Source: Blastopirellula sediminis (GTDB taxonomy: Bacteria; Planctomycetota; Planctomycetia; Pirellulales; Pirellulaceae). Taken from it: a stretch of 37,359 nucleotides of DNA. Of this stretch, positions 7,508-16,635 are shown piece after piece. A model generated the notes under the pieces. The model ran no database searches. It saw only the letters and a list, made by a program, of their open reading frames with translations, and was not told the DNA's origin. The stretch is taken from NCBI RefSeq assembly GCF_020966755.1, contig NZ_JAJKFT010000008.1, positions 1 to 37,359 on the forward strand, in the 5' to 3' direction. Each line of letters begins with the position of its first letter. Position 1 is the stretch's first letter. A program made the translations under genes and the position numbers.

Positions 7508-9262
7508 ATGAATCAGAATCTCTCTTCGTTTATTTGGTCGGTCGCCGATCTGCTCCGCGGCGACTACAAGCAGTCGGAATACGGCCGCGTTATTCTTCCC
7601 TTTACCGTCCTTCGCCGCCTCGACTGCGTGTTGGAGTGGACCAAGGTCGCCGTTCTAAAGGAGTACGACAAGCGGAAAGCGGCCGGGGTCAATCCCGAGC
7701 CGTTCCTCCGGAAGAAATCAAAACAGCACTTTTACAATACCTCTCCCCTCGACCTGAAGAAGCTCATGGGGGACGCGGATAACATTCGCGAGAACCTCTT
7801 CTCCTACGTCGAGGCCTTTTCGGCCGACGTTCGCGACATCTTCGACTGCTTCGACTTCCACAACCAGGTGCAGCGGCTCGACAAGGCCAATCTCCTTTAC
7901 CTGGTGACCGAGAAGTTCGCCAATATCGATCTCCATCCCAACGTCGTCTCCAACGAGCAGATGGGGCACGTCTTTGAAGAGCTGATTCGCAAGTTCGCCG
8001 AAATCTCCAATGAGACCGCCGGGGAGCACTTCACGCCGCGGGAAGTGATTCGCCTGATGGTCAACTTGCTCTTCATCGAAGATGACGAGGCCCTCACCAA
8101 GCCGGGCGTCGTCCGCTCCCTCTACGATCCGACCGCTGGGACTGGGGGCATGCTCTCGGTCGCTGAAGAGCATCTCGCCCAGCTCAATCCTGACGCGCGG
8201 CTCGTCATGTACGGGCAAGAGCTGAATGCCGAGTCGTACGCCATCTGCAAGGCCGACATGCTGATCAAAGGGCAGGACGTCAGCCAGATCGTCCTCGGCA
8301 ACACCCTGGCCGACGACGGGCTCGCCGGGCAGCAGTTCGACTACATGCTTTCCAATCCGCCGTTCGGCGTCGAATGGAAGAAGATCCAGAAGGCGATCCA
8401 GGACGAACACAAGCAGCAAGGCTACAACGGCCGCTTCGGTCCCGGGCTACCGCGGGTCAGCGACGGTTCGCTCCTCTTCCTAATGCACCTGATCTCGAAG
8501 ATGCGCCCCGCAAAGGATGGCGGCAGCCGGTTTGGGATCGTGCTCAACGGTTCGCCTCTTTTCACCGGCAATGCCGGCAGCGGCGAAAGCGAGATCCGCC
8601 GCTACGTGCTCGAGAACGACCTGCTGGAAGCGATCATCGGGCTGCCGACCGACATGTTCTACAACACCGGGATCAGCACCTACGTCTGGATCGTCACCAA
8701 CCGCAAGCCGAAGCATCGCCAGGGGAAGGTGCAACTGATCGACGCCAGCGGCCTGTGGCAGAAGATGCGGAAGAGTCTCGGCAGCAAGCGAAAAGAATTG
8801 TCGGACGACCATATCGAGCAAATCACCAAGCTGTTCGGCAAAGCGAAAGCAGCCAGCACGACCGACGCCGACGGCCAACAGGTCCCGATCAGCCGGATCT
8901 TTAAGAACCAGGACTTCGGCTACCAGACGATCACCGTCGAACGCCCCGAGCGCGACTCCAAGGGAAACGTCGTCAAAGAGACGAAGGGAAAACGCAAAGG
9001 ACAACCGAAGCCCGACAGCAGCCTCCGCGATACGGAAGACGTCCCGCTGGCCGAAGAGATCGAAGCCTACTTCGAGCGGGAAGTGTTGCCCCATGTGCCG
9101 GACGCCTGGATCGATCACGAGAAGACGAAGACCGGCTACGAAATCCCCTTCAACCGCCACTTCTACGTCTTCAAACCGCCGCGCGATCTGGCGGAAATTG
9201 ACGCCGAGCTGAAGGTGGTAACCGATCGGATTGTGGAGATGATTGGGGGGCTTTCGCAGTGA
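7508..9262 (+). CDS. hsdM: Type I restriction-modification system, DNA methyltransferase subunit
   Basis: 584 residues. An N-terminal HsdM helical domain (about 1-150) precedes a class gamma N6-adenine methyltransferase domain. SAM-binding motif I is DPTAGTGGM near residue 207 and the catalytic motif IV is NPPF near residue 283, both intact. With HsdS it methylates adenine in a bipartite recognition sequence; with HsdR it forms the restriction complex. The C-terminal part (about 430-530) is charged and lysine-rich. It is the first gene of the hsd operon, and its TGA overlaps the GTG start of hsdS by four bases. The Shine-Dalgarno is weak. Confidence 0.95.
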   Translation: MNQNLSSFIWSVADLLRGDYKQSEYGRVILPFTVLRRLDCVLEWTKVAVLKEYDKRKAAGVNPEPFLRKKSKQHFYNTSPLDLKKLMGDADNIRENLFSYVEAFSADVRDIFDCFDFHNQVQRLDKANLLYLVTEKFANIDLHPNVVSNEQMGHVFEELIRKFAEISNETAGEHFTPREVIRLMVNLLFIEDDEALTKPGVVRSLYDPTAGTGGMLSVAEEHLAQLNPDARLVMYGQELNAESYAICKADMLIKGQDVSQIVLGNTLADDGLAGQQFDYMLSNPPFGVEWKKIQKAIQDEHKQQGYNGRFGPGLPRVSDGSLLFLMHLISKMRPAKDGGSRFGIVLNGSPLFTGNAGSGESEIRRYVLENDLLEAIIGLPTDMFYNTGISTYVWIVTNRKPKHRQGKVQLIDASGLWQKMRKSLGSKRKELSDDHIEQITKLFGKAKAASTTDADGQQVPISRIFKNQDFGYQTITVERPERDSKGNVVKETKGKRKGQPKPDSSLRDTEDVPLAEEIEAYFEREVLPHVPDAWIDHEKTKTGYEIPFNRHFYVFKPPRDLAEIDAELKVVTDRIVEMIGGLSQ

Positions 9263-10587
9263 GTTTTCCCCAATACGCAGATTACAAGGAAAGTGACGTC
9301 GCATGGCTTGGGGAAATCCCGCGTTCATGGGAAGTACGTCGTCTTGGTTCGCTGTTTCGTCAGGTGGCAGAGGAAGGAAGTGAAGGCTTGCCAATACTCT
9401 CGGTCTCGATACATCATGGTGTTTCTGACCGCGAATTTGACGACGAAGAACTCGATCGAAAAGTAAATCGCAGCGATGATCGATCTAAGTATCGAAAAGT
9501 TCAACCAGGCGATTTGGTTTACAACATGATGCGCGCTTGGCAAGGAGGGTTCGGAGCTGTATCGGTTGAAGGCATGGTCAGTCCCGCATATGTAGTTGCG
9601 CGGCCTTTATCGGACATGTCTACTCGGTTTATCGAGCTTCTATTGCGCACCCCGCAAGCGATTGTAGAGATGCATCGGCATTCGCAAGGTGTTACAGACT
9701 TTCGACTGCGACTCTACTGGGAAGAATTCAAATCTATAAAGATTCTGTTTCCCCCGCTGGATGAACAGAACGCTATTGTGAACTTCCTCGACCGCGAGAC
9801 CGCCAAGATCGACGCGCTCGTCGCCGAGCAGCGGCGGCTGATCGAGCTGCTCTCCGAAAAACGCCAGGCGGTCATCAGCCACGCCGTGACCAAGGGGCTC
9901 GATCCGAACGTGAAGATGAAGCCGTCGGGGATTGAGTGGATTGGTCTCCTGCCCGAACATTGGAGCACGCCTCCACTGTTTGCGAGGTACTATGCGGTAT
10001 TGGGAAAGATGGTCGACGAGCAAAAGGCGACCGGAAAGTACCCGATTCGTTATCTGCGCAACGCAGATGTAAATTGGGATTCGATAAACACTCACGATCT
10101 CCCTGTGATCGATATTGAACCGGGAGAGATCGAGCGATTTACAGTCTCACCAGGAGATCTCCTAATCTGTGAGGGTGGCGCCGGCATCGGTCAAACGGCG
10201 ATATGGGACGGTCAACCGGCGCGATTCGCGTTCCAAAAGGCATTGCATCGCCTTCGTCCGTGGAAGGCGAACAAGGAAAACCCAAGGTTCTTCTATTACT
10301 GCATGAGGTACGTTGTTGAAACTGGATTCGTGCTGGCGGGAGGGACGGCCACCATACCGCACCTGACTGGAGAAGCACTTCGAAAGTACCGTTTTCCAAC
10401 ACCACCGTTCAAAGAACAGAATCAGATCGTCCAATTTCTCGACTGCGAAACAAGTAGATTTGATCAACTGCAATCGGAGGCAGAGCAAGTGATCTCTCTC
10501 CTCCAAGAACGCCGCACAGCGATTATCTCCGCGGCAGTCACCGGCAAGATCGACGTACGCGAATTCGCTTGTCAGGAGGCGTCATGA
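9259..10587 (+). CDS. hsdS: Type I restriction-modification system, specificity subunit
   Basis: 442 residues with the usual two half-sites. Target-recognition domain 1 spans about 1-160. A first conserved helical spacer follows ([17 protein letters not shown]), then domain 2 (about 215-375, beginning [13 protein letters not shown]) and a second helical spacer ([17 protein letters not shown]). The two spacers are clearly repeats of each other. The protein decides which sequence is methylated or cut. It starts at a GTG overlapping the hsdM stop. The base composition of domain 1 (about 9380-9740) is visibly more AT-rich than the spacer, consistent with exchange of recognition domains by recombination. 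Confidence 0.95.
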   Translation: MSFPQYADYKESDVAWLGEIPRSWEVRRLGSLFRQVAEEGSEGLPILSVSIHHGVSDREFDDEELDRKVNRSDDRSKYRKVQPGDLVYNMMRAWQGGFGAVSVEGMVSPAYVVARPLSDMSTRFIELLLRTPQAIVEMHRHSQGVTDFRLRLYWEEFKSIKILFPPLDEQNAIVNFLDRETAKIDALVAEQRRLIELLSEKRQAVISHAVTKGLDPNVKMKPSGIEWIGLLPEHWSTPPLFARYYAVLGKMVDEQKATGKYPIRYLRNADVNWDSINTHDLPVIDIEPGEIERFTVSPGDLLICEGGAGIGQTAIWDGQPARFAFQKALHRLRPWKANKENPRFFYYCMRYVVETGFVLAGGTATIPHLTGEALRKYRFPTPPFKEQNQIVQFLDCETSRFDQLQSEAEQVISLLQERRTAIISAAVTGKIDVREFACQEAS

Positions 10588-11255
10588 ACCTCCCCCAAGC
10601 TTCCGCACAAAGCGTCGCGAGAGAACTCAAGAAACGCCATTTCCCAGGACAGCACGTCCTTCCCTACAACCGCTTCAGTGTTGAGAACTCTACGCATTGG
10701 TGGCTTTCGCCAACCGGCGATAAGGGGGCGTTTCGCTACGGCAAGTATATCTTGACGACCGACGGCGGCTGGCTGAAAGAGGGGACGCTTTTTTGCGGGT
10801 GGAACATCGAAAAGGGAATGCTCCATTCCGGCTCGTGGCCGGCCAGTAACGTCATGAACAAGTCGTGGCATTGGCACAAATTCTTGCTGGTCGCCAACGA
10901 GCCGCTGGTGCAGATGATGGACGAAGCCCGAGCAGCGACCGATGGCGATCTACAACTGGTCGTTTGTGCCGGCATGCCGGGGGCCGAAACCGCAACGGTC
11001 GTGATGAGCGTCAACGGATCAAGACTAAAGCCAGCTGCGTATCAGGCCAGCGATGGAATCCTGGTCGACTTGGCCCGCAGCGCCGATATGGCGACGTTCG
11101 TCGACGCGCTGCGAAAACTGGATGGAGCGCCGACCGCGTGGCATTGGATCGACATCCGGATCGGGCAAGCGTTTACTCTCGATCGTAATGGTCCGGATCA
11201 ACTGGACGATTGCGCGAGGATGCTCAAGCCTTTTCAGCGATGGGTACATTCGTAA
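10584..11255 (+). CDS. Unknown protein inside the type I RM operon (accessory gene A)
   Basis: 223 residues, soluble, no signal peptide. It is rich in Trp and aromatic residues in the first half (HWWLSP, SWHWHKF) with an alternating beta/alpha look later. I do not recognise the family or any catalytic motif. The start at ATG 10584 overlaps the hsdS stop by four bases and has AGGAGG just upstream, so it is translated together with HsdS; an upstream in-frame TTG at 10569 is less likely. Placement between hsdS and hsdR suggests an accessory or anti-phage partner, but this is inference from context only. Confidence 0.75.
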   Translation: MNLPQASAQSVARELKKRHFPGQHVLPYNRFSVENSTHWWLSPTGDKGAFRYGKYILTTDGGWLKEGTLFCGWNIEKGMLHSGSWPASNVMNKSWHWHKFLLVANEPLVQMMDEARAATDGDLQLVVCAGMPGAETATVVMSVNGSRLKPAAYQASDGILVDLARSADMATFVDALRKLDGAPTAWHWIDIRIGQAFTLDRNGPDQLDDCARMLKPFQRWVHS

Positions 11256-11306
11256 TGGGCGATACTCAGCGATTACGCCAAACTCGGACTTGGGGGCAAC
11301 CGCGTC

Positions 11307-12080
11307 ATGGCTGAAACGCCGGACATTACCGATTCCTGGTGCCAGCATATTCCTCTGCTGCATCGGATCGTGTCAGGAGCAACGCCGGCGTCGCAGTTTC
11401 CGGAGCCTGCCCGCACGACGGAGCTTTTTGCCGCCTGCGCCGTTTGGGAAACGCTGCACTACGCGCTGAAATACCTCCTCGGTTGGCAACGGCCGGGCGA
11501 CGGACTGGCCTGGTGGTATGGCGCCGGCAAGCCGGTTGAAGATTCACCACTGTTAGGTATCGTGTCGGAAATCTGGGATCGCGCTGGGGAGCTTGATTAC
11601 TACGCTGCCTACGTTTGGCGAATCGAGAGTCCTGACCATGCGGTGTATACATCCGATCTCGCCAAATCGATGGCCGCTGTCTCGTCGAATTCGGATGAAC
11701 AATGGTGGCGAGACCTGCTACGACGGAAAGATACGACTTGGTTAAATCCGTTCGACGGCGGAGGCAACTCGCTCCATCTCGGCCATAGCGACTGGTTTGG
11801 AAGCGACGAGCCAGAAACCGATCGGGCCGAGTTGTATCACAATCCAAAGACCCGCCGCGCGGTTCTGGTCGTCAACCAGATCGGCGCCTGGCGACACGAC
11901 CTTAAAAGGGCCGAGTCGCAGCTTCCCGACCTGGGAGATCGCTCCTGGCACGTGCGGGTGGTCGATCCGCGCTACGGCTGCCTGGGAACGTTCCGCCGGA
12001 GTCGCGTCACCGGACTTTGGTTTCAGGGGAAGCATTCGATACATTTGCGTGGGAATCCATCAAAACCCGATTCGCCGTAA
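11307..12080 (+). CDS. Unknown protein inside the type I RM operon (accessory gene B)
   Basis: 257 residues, soluble, with many aromatic residues (ETLHYALKYLLGWQ, GLAWWYGAG, NEIW-like stretches) and a C-terminal beta-rich basic part (VRVVDPRYGCLGTFRRSRV). No signal peptide, membrane segment or known catalytic motif was found. It starts 52 bases after accessory gene A and ends 30 bases before the methyltransferase-like gene, so it belongs to the same transcript. A G-rich stretch (GGGGG) lies about 10 bases before ATG 11307 as a possible ribosome-binding site. The family is unknown to me. Confidence 0.7.
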   Translation: MAETPDITDSWCQHIPLLHRIVSGATPASQFPEPARTTELFAACAVWETLHYALKYLLGWQRPGDGLAWWYGAGKPVEDSPLLGIVSEIWDRAGELDYYAAYVWRIESPDHAVYTSDLAKSMAAVSSNSDEQWWRDLLRRKDTTWLNPFDGGGNSLHLGHSDWFGSDEPETDRAELYHNPKTRRAVLVVNQIGAWRHDLKRAESQLPDLGDRSWHVRVVDPRYGCLGTFRRSRVTGLWFQGKHSIHLRGNPSKPDSP

Positions 12081-12110
12081 TTCCGGCGAACTATCATTAG
12101 GTAAACCGAT

Positions 12111-12962
12111 ATGGGGCAAGACCGCAACTCGGGCAACAAAGGCGATCAACTAAAGCACTGCCTTTTGGCGGAGACTTTGGGGAATTGCGGAGATTGGTCG
12201 AACATTACCTATGCCGAGACTCATGCAGGCGCAGGAGTTTATAGTCAGACGAAACAAGAGGAAGAAGGAGCGACGCATATTGCTGACCTTAGGGCCGACA
12301 TCTTGAGCGTTGGCAAGTTAGATCCTTCGAGCGCCGGGAGTCGGTATACGAATCTTTTAGAAGATTGGTGGCAAGCCGAATCAAATCAAAAACTCTATCC
12401 CGGAAGCGTTTGCCAAGCACTACTGCAAACAGCGTCCATGAATGAGAACTGCGGCATTGAGGAAGTTCAAGTCCGAGTTACGGAGGCATGCCCGCATACT
12501 CATGAAAGACTGACGGAAGCATTAGCCCCATTCGGATACCAAGCCAGGCATGATGCGTTCCAACACAATCTGGACTGGCTTACCGAAAACGACGACCTGT
12601 TCCTGTTGATCGACCCTTTTACTTATACGACAAACCGAGACGCTCTAGACATAGGGCACATCGATTTGGAAACGCTCAGCAAGTTCGTATCCGCTTGCCT
12701 AAACAAATCTCGATGTATAGTAGGTTTCTGGTGTGCGATGGGGCGAAAACAGCCTGAGGGGAAGACTCTTCAAACGCAGTTCAATTCCGAACTTCGGCAA
12801 CTTGCGGAACGACAAGACGCACTATTTCGTTATTTCAGCTATGGTCAGTATTCTATCGCCTGGATTGGTATCGCTGGTGGTCGGCCTGCAATCGAGCAAA
12901 TTCCCCGCAAAGCCAATTGGAAGCGGACATGGCTTGAGAAAGTAATCAAAGAGTCAGAATAG
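12111..12962 (+). CDS. RlmJ-like methyltransferase homologue inside the type I RM operon
   Basis: 283 residues resembling the 23S rRNA A2030 methyltransferase RlmJ in order and spacing of motifs. GNKGDQLKH near the N-terminus matches the RlmJ GN-AD-LKH segment. THAGAGVY near residue 36 is the SAM-binding motif. LYPGS lies about two fifths along, and LLIDPFTY near residue 166 stands where RlmJ has LIDPPYE. The catalytic DPPY is therefore changed to DPFT. Activity may be altered or lost, or the substrate may differ. It ends four bases before hsdR. Its codon use is more AT-rich than hsdR, which hints at separate origin. The RlmJ relation is from motif memory, not a search. Confidence 0.65.
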   Translation: MGQDRNSGNKGDQLKHCLLAETLGNCGDWSNITYAETHAGAGVYSQTKQEEEGATHIADLRADILSVGKLDPSSAGSRYTNLLEDWWQAESNQKLYPGSVCQALLQTASMNENCGIEEVQVRVTEACPHTHERLTEALAPFGYQARHDAFQHNLDWLTENDDLFLLIDPFTYTTNRDALDIGHIDLETLSKFVSACLNKSRCIVGFWCAMGRKQPEGKTLQTQFNSELRQLAERQDALFRYFSYGQYSIAWIGIAGGRPAIEQIPRKANWKRTWLEKVIKESE

Positions 12963-12966
12963 AAAA

Positions 12967-15900
12967 ATGAGCCTGCACACCGAAGACAAATTCGAGATCG
13001 CCATCTGCGAGCATCTGGCCGAAAACGGCTGGTCGTACGCCGAGCAGGACGCCGCTGGGTATGATCGGGCGCTGGCGCTCTATCCGGCCGATGTGATCGC
13101 CTGGGTGAAGGAGACGCAGCCGGACGCCTGGGAGCGGCTAGAGAAGAATCATGGCGCCGCGGCCGAGCAGGCTCTGTTGAAGCGGCTGCGCGACATGCTG
13201 AACCAGATGGGGACGCTTGATCTGTTGCGGGTCGGCTTTGATGTGCTGGGGCTGAAGCAGCCGGTGAAGATGGCGCAGTTCAAGCCGGCGCTGGCGATGA
13301 ACCCCGATATCTGGCAGCGGTACCAGGCGAATCGCCTGCGGGTGGTGCGGCAGGTTCGCTATTCGCAGCATAACGAGAACAGCATCGACCTGGTCTTCTT
13401 CCTGAACGGCATCCCGGTCGCGACGGCCGAACTGAAAACCGACAACACGCAAAGCGTCGACGACGCGGTCAAGCAATACAAAAAGGATCGCGACCCCAGC
13501 CCCAAGGGGCAGACGGCCGAACCGCTGCTGTCGTTCCCGTCGGGGGCGCTGGTCCACTTTGCGGTGAGCAGCAGCTTGGTTCGGATGACGACGCGGCTGG
13601 CGGGGATGAAGACGCAGTTCCTGCCGTTCGATCTGGGAGATGACGGCGCGGCGGGGAATCCACTGAACCCGGACGGATACCGGACGGCGTATTTGTGGGA
13701 ACAGGTCTGGCAGCGTGATAGCCTGCTGGAGATTTTGGCCCGCTACATGGTCGCCGAGCGGGACAAGAAGAAGCAGATCACGCGGCTGATCTTCCCGCGG
13801 TACCATCAACTGAACGTTACGCGGCGGCTGCAAGCGGCGGTGCTGGAGGAAGGGCCGGGGCGAAAGTATTTGATTCAGCATTCGGCCGGCTCAGGGAAGA
13901 CCAACTCGATTGCCTGGACGGCCCACTTTCTGGCGGACCTGCACGACGCCGACAACCAGAAGGTGTTCGATACGGTGTTGGTCGTTTCCGACCGGAAGGT
14001 GATCGACGGGCAATTGCAGGACGTCATCTACGGCTTTGAGCGGACCGCCGGCGTGGTAGCGACGATCAAAGGGGACAAAGGGAGCAAAGCGGCGGAACTG
14101 TCCGAGGCGCTCTCCGGCACGAAAAAGGTAGTGGTCTGCACGATCCAGACTTTTCCGTTTGCCCTGGAGAAGGTGCGCGAACTGGCGGCGACCGAGGGGA
14201 AGCGGTTCGCGGTGATCGCCGACGAAGCGCACAGCAGCCAGACCGGCGAAGCGGCGTCAAAACTGAAGCAGGTGCTATCGGCCGAAGAGCAAGAGTCGCT
14301 CGCCGACGGCGGCACGGTCAGCAGCGAAGATATCCTAGCGGCGGAAATGGCAAGCCGGGCCAGCGACAAGGGGATCACCTACGTCGCGTTCACGGCGACG
14401 CCGAAGTCGAAGACGCTGGAGCTGTTTGGGCGCGTGCCTGATCCGACGCAACCGGCGTCGAAGACGAACCTGCCGGAGCCGTTTGACGTCTACTCGATGC
14501 GCCAGGCGATCGAGGAAGGTTTTATTCTTGACGTGCTGCAAAACTACACGTCGTACAAGGTCGCCTTCAAACTAGCGAGCGCCGGGCAGTACTTTATCGA
14601 CTCGGAAGTCGACCGGGGCGCCGCGATGAAGGGGCTGATGAACTGGGTGCGATTGCACCCCTACAACATCGCCCAGAAGGTGCAGATCGTCGTCGAACAT
14701 TACCGCGAGAACGTCGCCCACCTGCTCGACGGCAAGGCGAAAGCGATGGTCGTGGTGAGCAGCCGCGTCGAAGCGGTCCGCTGGCAACTGGCGCTCTGCA
14801 AGTATATCGCCGATATGGGCTACCCGCTGAAGTCGCTGGTGGCGTTCTCTGGCGAAGTGGACGACAAGGAATCGGGGCCGGAGCCGTTCAAGGAAGCGAG
14901 CAGTGGGCTGAACCCGGGGCTGAACGGCCGCGATATTCGGGAAGCGTTCAAAGAGGACCAGTTCCAGATCCTGTTGGTGGCGAACAAGTTCCAGACCGGC
15001 TTCGATGAGCCGCTGCTGTGCGGGATGTACGTCGACAAGCGGCTGGACGGCATCCAGGCAGTGCAGACGTTGTCGCGACTGAATCGTTGCTATCCGGGGA
15101 AGGATACGACGTACGTCCTCGACTTCATCAACGAGCCAGACGACATCCTGGCGGCGTTCAAGACGTACTACACGACAGCGGCCCTGTCGGACGTGACCGA
15201 CCCGCAATTGATTTTGGACCTGCGAACCAAGCTGGATGCGATGGGGTACTACGACGAGTTTGAAGTCGAGCGGGTGGTCAATGTGATGCTTGACCCGAAA
15301 GCGAAGCAGAAGCAACTGGAAGCGGCGATCGTGCCGGTCGCGGATCGGCTGCTGAAACGTTACACCGCGGCGCAAGACGCCTATCGAGCGGCAAAGGAAG
15401 CTGGCGACGACAAGGCCGAAGCCGATGCGAAGGATACAATGGACGCCCTGTGGATGTTCCGGACCGACATCATGACCTACGTCCGGGCCTACACCTTCCT
15501 GTCGCAGATCTTCGACTACGGCAACACCGACTTCGAGAAACGGGCGATTTTTTACAAAGCCCTGTCGCGACTCCTGAAGTTCGGCCGAGAACGAAGCGGC
15601 GTCGACCTCTCCGAGATCACCCTAACCCACCACCACGTCCGCAACCGCGGCAAACGGAACCTGGCCCTCTCCACCGAAGACGCCCCCACGCTCAAACCGA
15701 TGACAGAAGCCGGCAGCGGCGCCCTGCAAGAGAAGCAAAAGGCGCTGATGAGCGAGATCATCGACCAGTTGAACACCCTGTTCGGCAGCGACATGACGGA
15801 AGGGGATCAGCTCTCGTTCCTGAACACTCTGGTCGAAAAGACGCTGGAATCCGAAGTCCTGCAAATGCAGGCCGCGAACAACTCGAAAGAGCAGTTCGCC

Positions 15901-16074
15901 AACTCGCCGGACCTGAAAAGCGAGTTTATGGACGCAATTATGGAGAGCATGGATAGCCAGCAGGAACTCAGCCATCGAGCACTCAGCTCGCCGCAGATTC
16001 TAGGGGGACTATTGCTGTTGGCGATGGAGAAGCTGGATCTGTATGAGAAGCTGAAGACGCGAGCGGCGGGGTAG
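12967..16074 (+). CDS. hsdR: Type I restriction-modification system, restriction/translocase subunit
   Basis: 1035 residues. The N-terminal PD-(D/E)xK-type nuclease core includes AELKT near residues 153-157. A superfamily 2 helicase motor follows: Walker A SAGSGKT near 305-311, DEAH near 418-421, and motif III FTATPKSKT near 475. Helicase domain 2 contains QTGFDEP. A long helical C-terminal region contacts the methyltransferase. The enzyme pumps DNA using ATP and cuts far from unmethylated sites. The start codon follows the methyltransferase-like gene by four bases and has no clear Shine-Dalgarno, so coupling to that gene is likely. It closes the operon. Confidence 0.96.
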   Translation: MSLHTEDKFEIAICEHLAENGWSYAEQDAAGYDRALALYPADVIAWVKETQPDAWERLEKNHGAAAEQALLKRLRDMLNQMGTLDLLRVGFDVLGLKQPVKMAQFKPALAMNPDIWQRYQANRLRVVRQVRYSQHNENSIDLVFFLNGIPVATAELKTDNTQSVDDAVKQYKKDRDPSPKGQTAEPLLSFPSGALVHFAVSSSLVRMTTRLAGMKTQFLPFDLGDDGAAGNPLNPDGYRTAYLWEQVWQRDSLLEILARYMVAERDKKKQITRLIFPRYHQLNVTRRLQAAVLEEGPGRKYLIQHSAGSGKTNSIAWTAHFLADLHDADNQKVFDTVLVVSDRKVIDGQLQDVIYGFERTAGVVATIKGDKGSKAAELSEALSGTKKVVVCTIQTFPFALEKVRELAATEGKRFAVIADEAHSSQTGEAASKLKQVLSAEEQESLADGGTVSSEDILAAEMASRASDKGITYVAFTATPKSKTLELFGRVPDPTQPASKTNLPEPFDVYSMRQAIEEGFILDVLQNYTSYKVAFKLASAGQYFIDSEVDRGAAMKGLMNWVRLHPYNIAQKVQIVVEHYRENVAHLLDGKAKAMVVVSSRVEAVRWQLALCKYIADMGYPLKSLVAFSGEVDDKESGPEPFKEASSGLNPGLNGRDIREAFKEDQFQILLVANKFQTGFDEPLLCGMYVDKRLDGIQAVQTLSRLNRCYPGKDTTYVLDFINEPDDILAAFKTYYTTAALSDVTDPQLILDLRTKLDAMGYYDEFEVERVVNVMLDPKAKQKQLEAAIVPVADRLLKRYTAAQDAYRAAKEAGDDKAEADAKDTMDALWMFRTDIMTYVRAYTFLSQIFDYGNTDFEKRAIFYKALSRLLKFGRERSGVDLSEITLTHHHVRNRGKRNLALSTEDAPTLKPMTEAGSGALQEKQKALMSEIIDQLNTLFGSDMTEGDQLSFLNTLVEKTLESEVLQMQAANNSKEQFANSPDLKSEFMDAIMESMDSQQELSHRALSSPQILGGLLLLAMEKLDLYEKLKTRAAG

Positions 16075-16085
16075 GCGACGCGGAG

Positions 16086-16107
16086 ATTTTAATTACGTAA
16101 TTAAAAT
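16086..16107. repeat. 22-bp perfect AT-rich palindrome after hsdR
   Basis: The two 11-base arms, ATTTTAATTAC and GTAATTAAAAT, are exact reverse complements with no loop. GGCGA and TCGCC lie nearby outside and could extend pairing across a bulge on the left. It begins 12 bases after the hsdR stop. It may act as a transcript end for the hsd operon or as a protein-binding site. Confidence 0.7.
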
Positions 16108-16132
16108 TCGCCGCAGGCGACTGGCTGCTGAT

Positions 16133-16324
16133 CCTCTCGTTTCCTGGGAAGCGATCGCCTTCAAATTGGCCGACAACGTCATCAAGGTATTTGTCAGGTT
16201 ATCGGATGAGAATGCGATGGAAACCTTGATTGCGAATTTTGCCTTTAAGTCATATGTCGATAACGGTTTGCGGCCAATGCCCAATGGCTCACTGCACCCT
16301 CTACGCGGTGATCCTGCCTACTAA
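16133..16324 (+). pseudogene. Possible C-terminal gene remnant without a start codon
   Basis: This plus-strand frame is open for over 60 codons, ends at TAA 16322-16324 and has a natural protein look (SWEAIAFKLADNVIKVF, then FKSYVDNGLRPMPNGSL). It has no upstream ATG or GTG with a ribosome-binding site, and its first internal ATG would leave only about 35 residues. It may be the tail of a lost gene, left by rearrangement beside the hsd operon, or a chance open frame. I do not recognise the family. Confidence 0.3.
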
Positions 16325-16635
16325 TTTTGCCATGATACCTGAATATGCGGCAGGAAGTCTTCCGATGAACGAACACTTCGACGAACACTCAGGATGCTCT
16401 TTTGACATGCACGTCGCCGAGGGCTATCCCAATACGGAGACGTGCTGACGTCAGTTCACTGGCTTGGGCTTGTACGGTTCCATCTGGCGCCAGACGCAAA
16501 GAGAATTCGGCGGAAATGCGAGGTCTGAGGGGCTAGAATGAATTTCCCGACGCGTCATGCTTCCTCGGGATTGTTGGATTACCTACACTTGATCGACTGG
16601 TCTCGACCTGAATGCCCGAAGATCAAGGAACTGCA

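Larger units (their letters stand above)
16075..16635. other. Intergenic region after hsdR with a palindrome and an orphan coding-like stretch
   Basis: Holds the AT-rich palindrome at 16086-16107 and, in one plus frame (about 16079-16324), an open protein-like stretch without a start codon, both listed separately. A short frame around 16330-16448 (MNEHFDEHSG...) has no ribosome-binding site. A TAGAAT hexamer near 16535 could be a -10 element for the kinase gene. I see no tRNA or other RNA gene. Confidence 0.4.

Noticed and set aside
7718-8419. Minus-strand open frame of 233 codons inside hsdM
   Set aside because: Antisense to a well-supported gene; its composition is that of a mirror frame and no start signal is visible.
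8480-9394. Minus-strand open frame of 304 codons across hsdM and hsdS
   Set aside because: Antisense to two well-supported genes with no ribosome-binding site.
14572-15375. Minus-strand open frame of 267 codons inside hsdR
   Set aside because: Antisense to the helicase part of hsdR, high-GC shadow frame.
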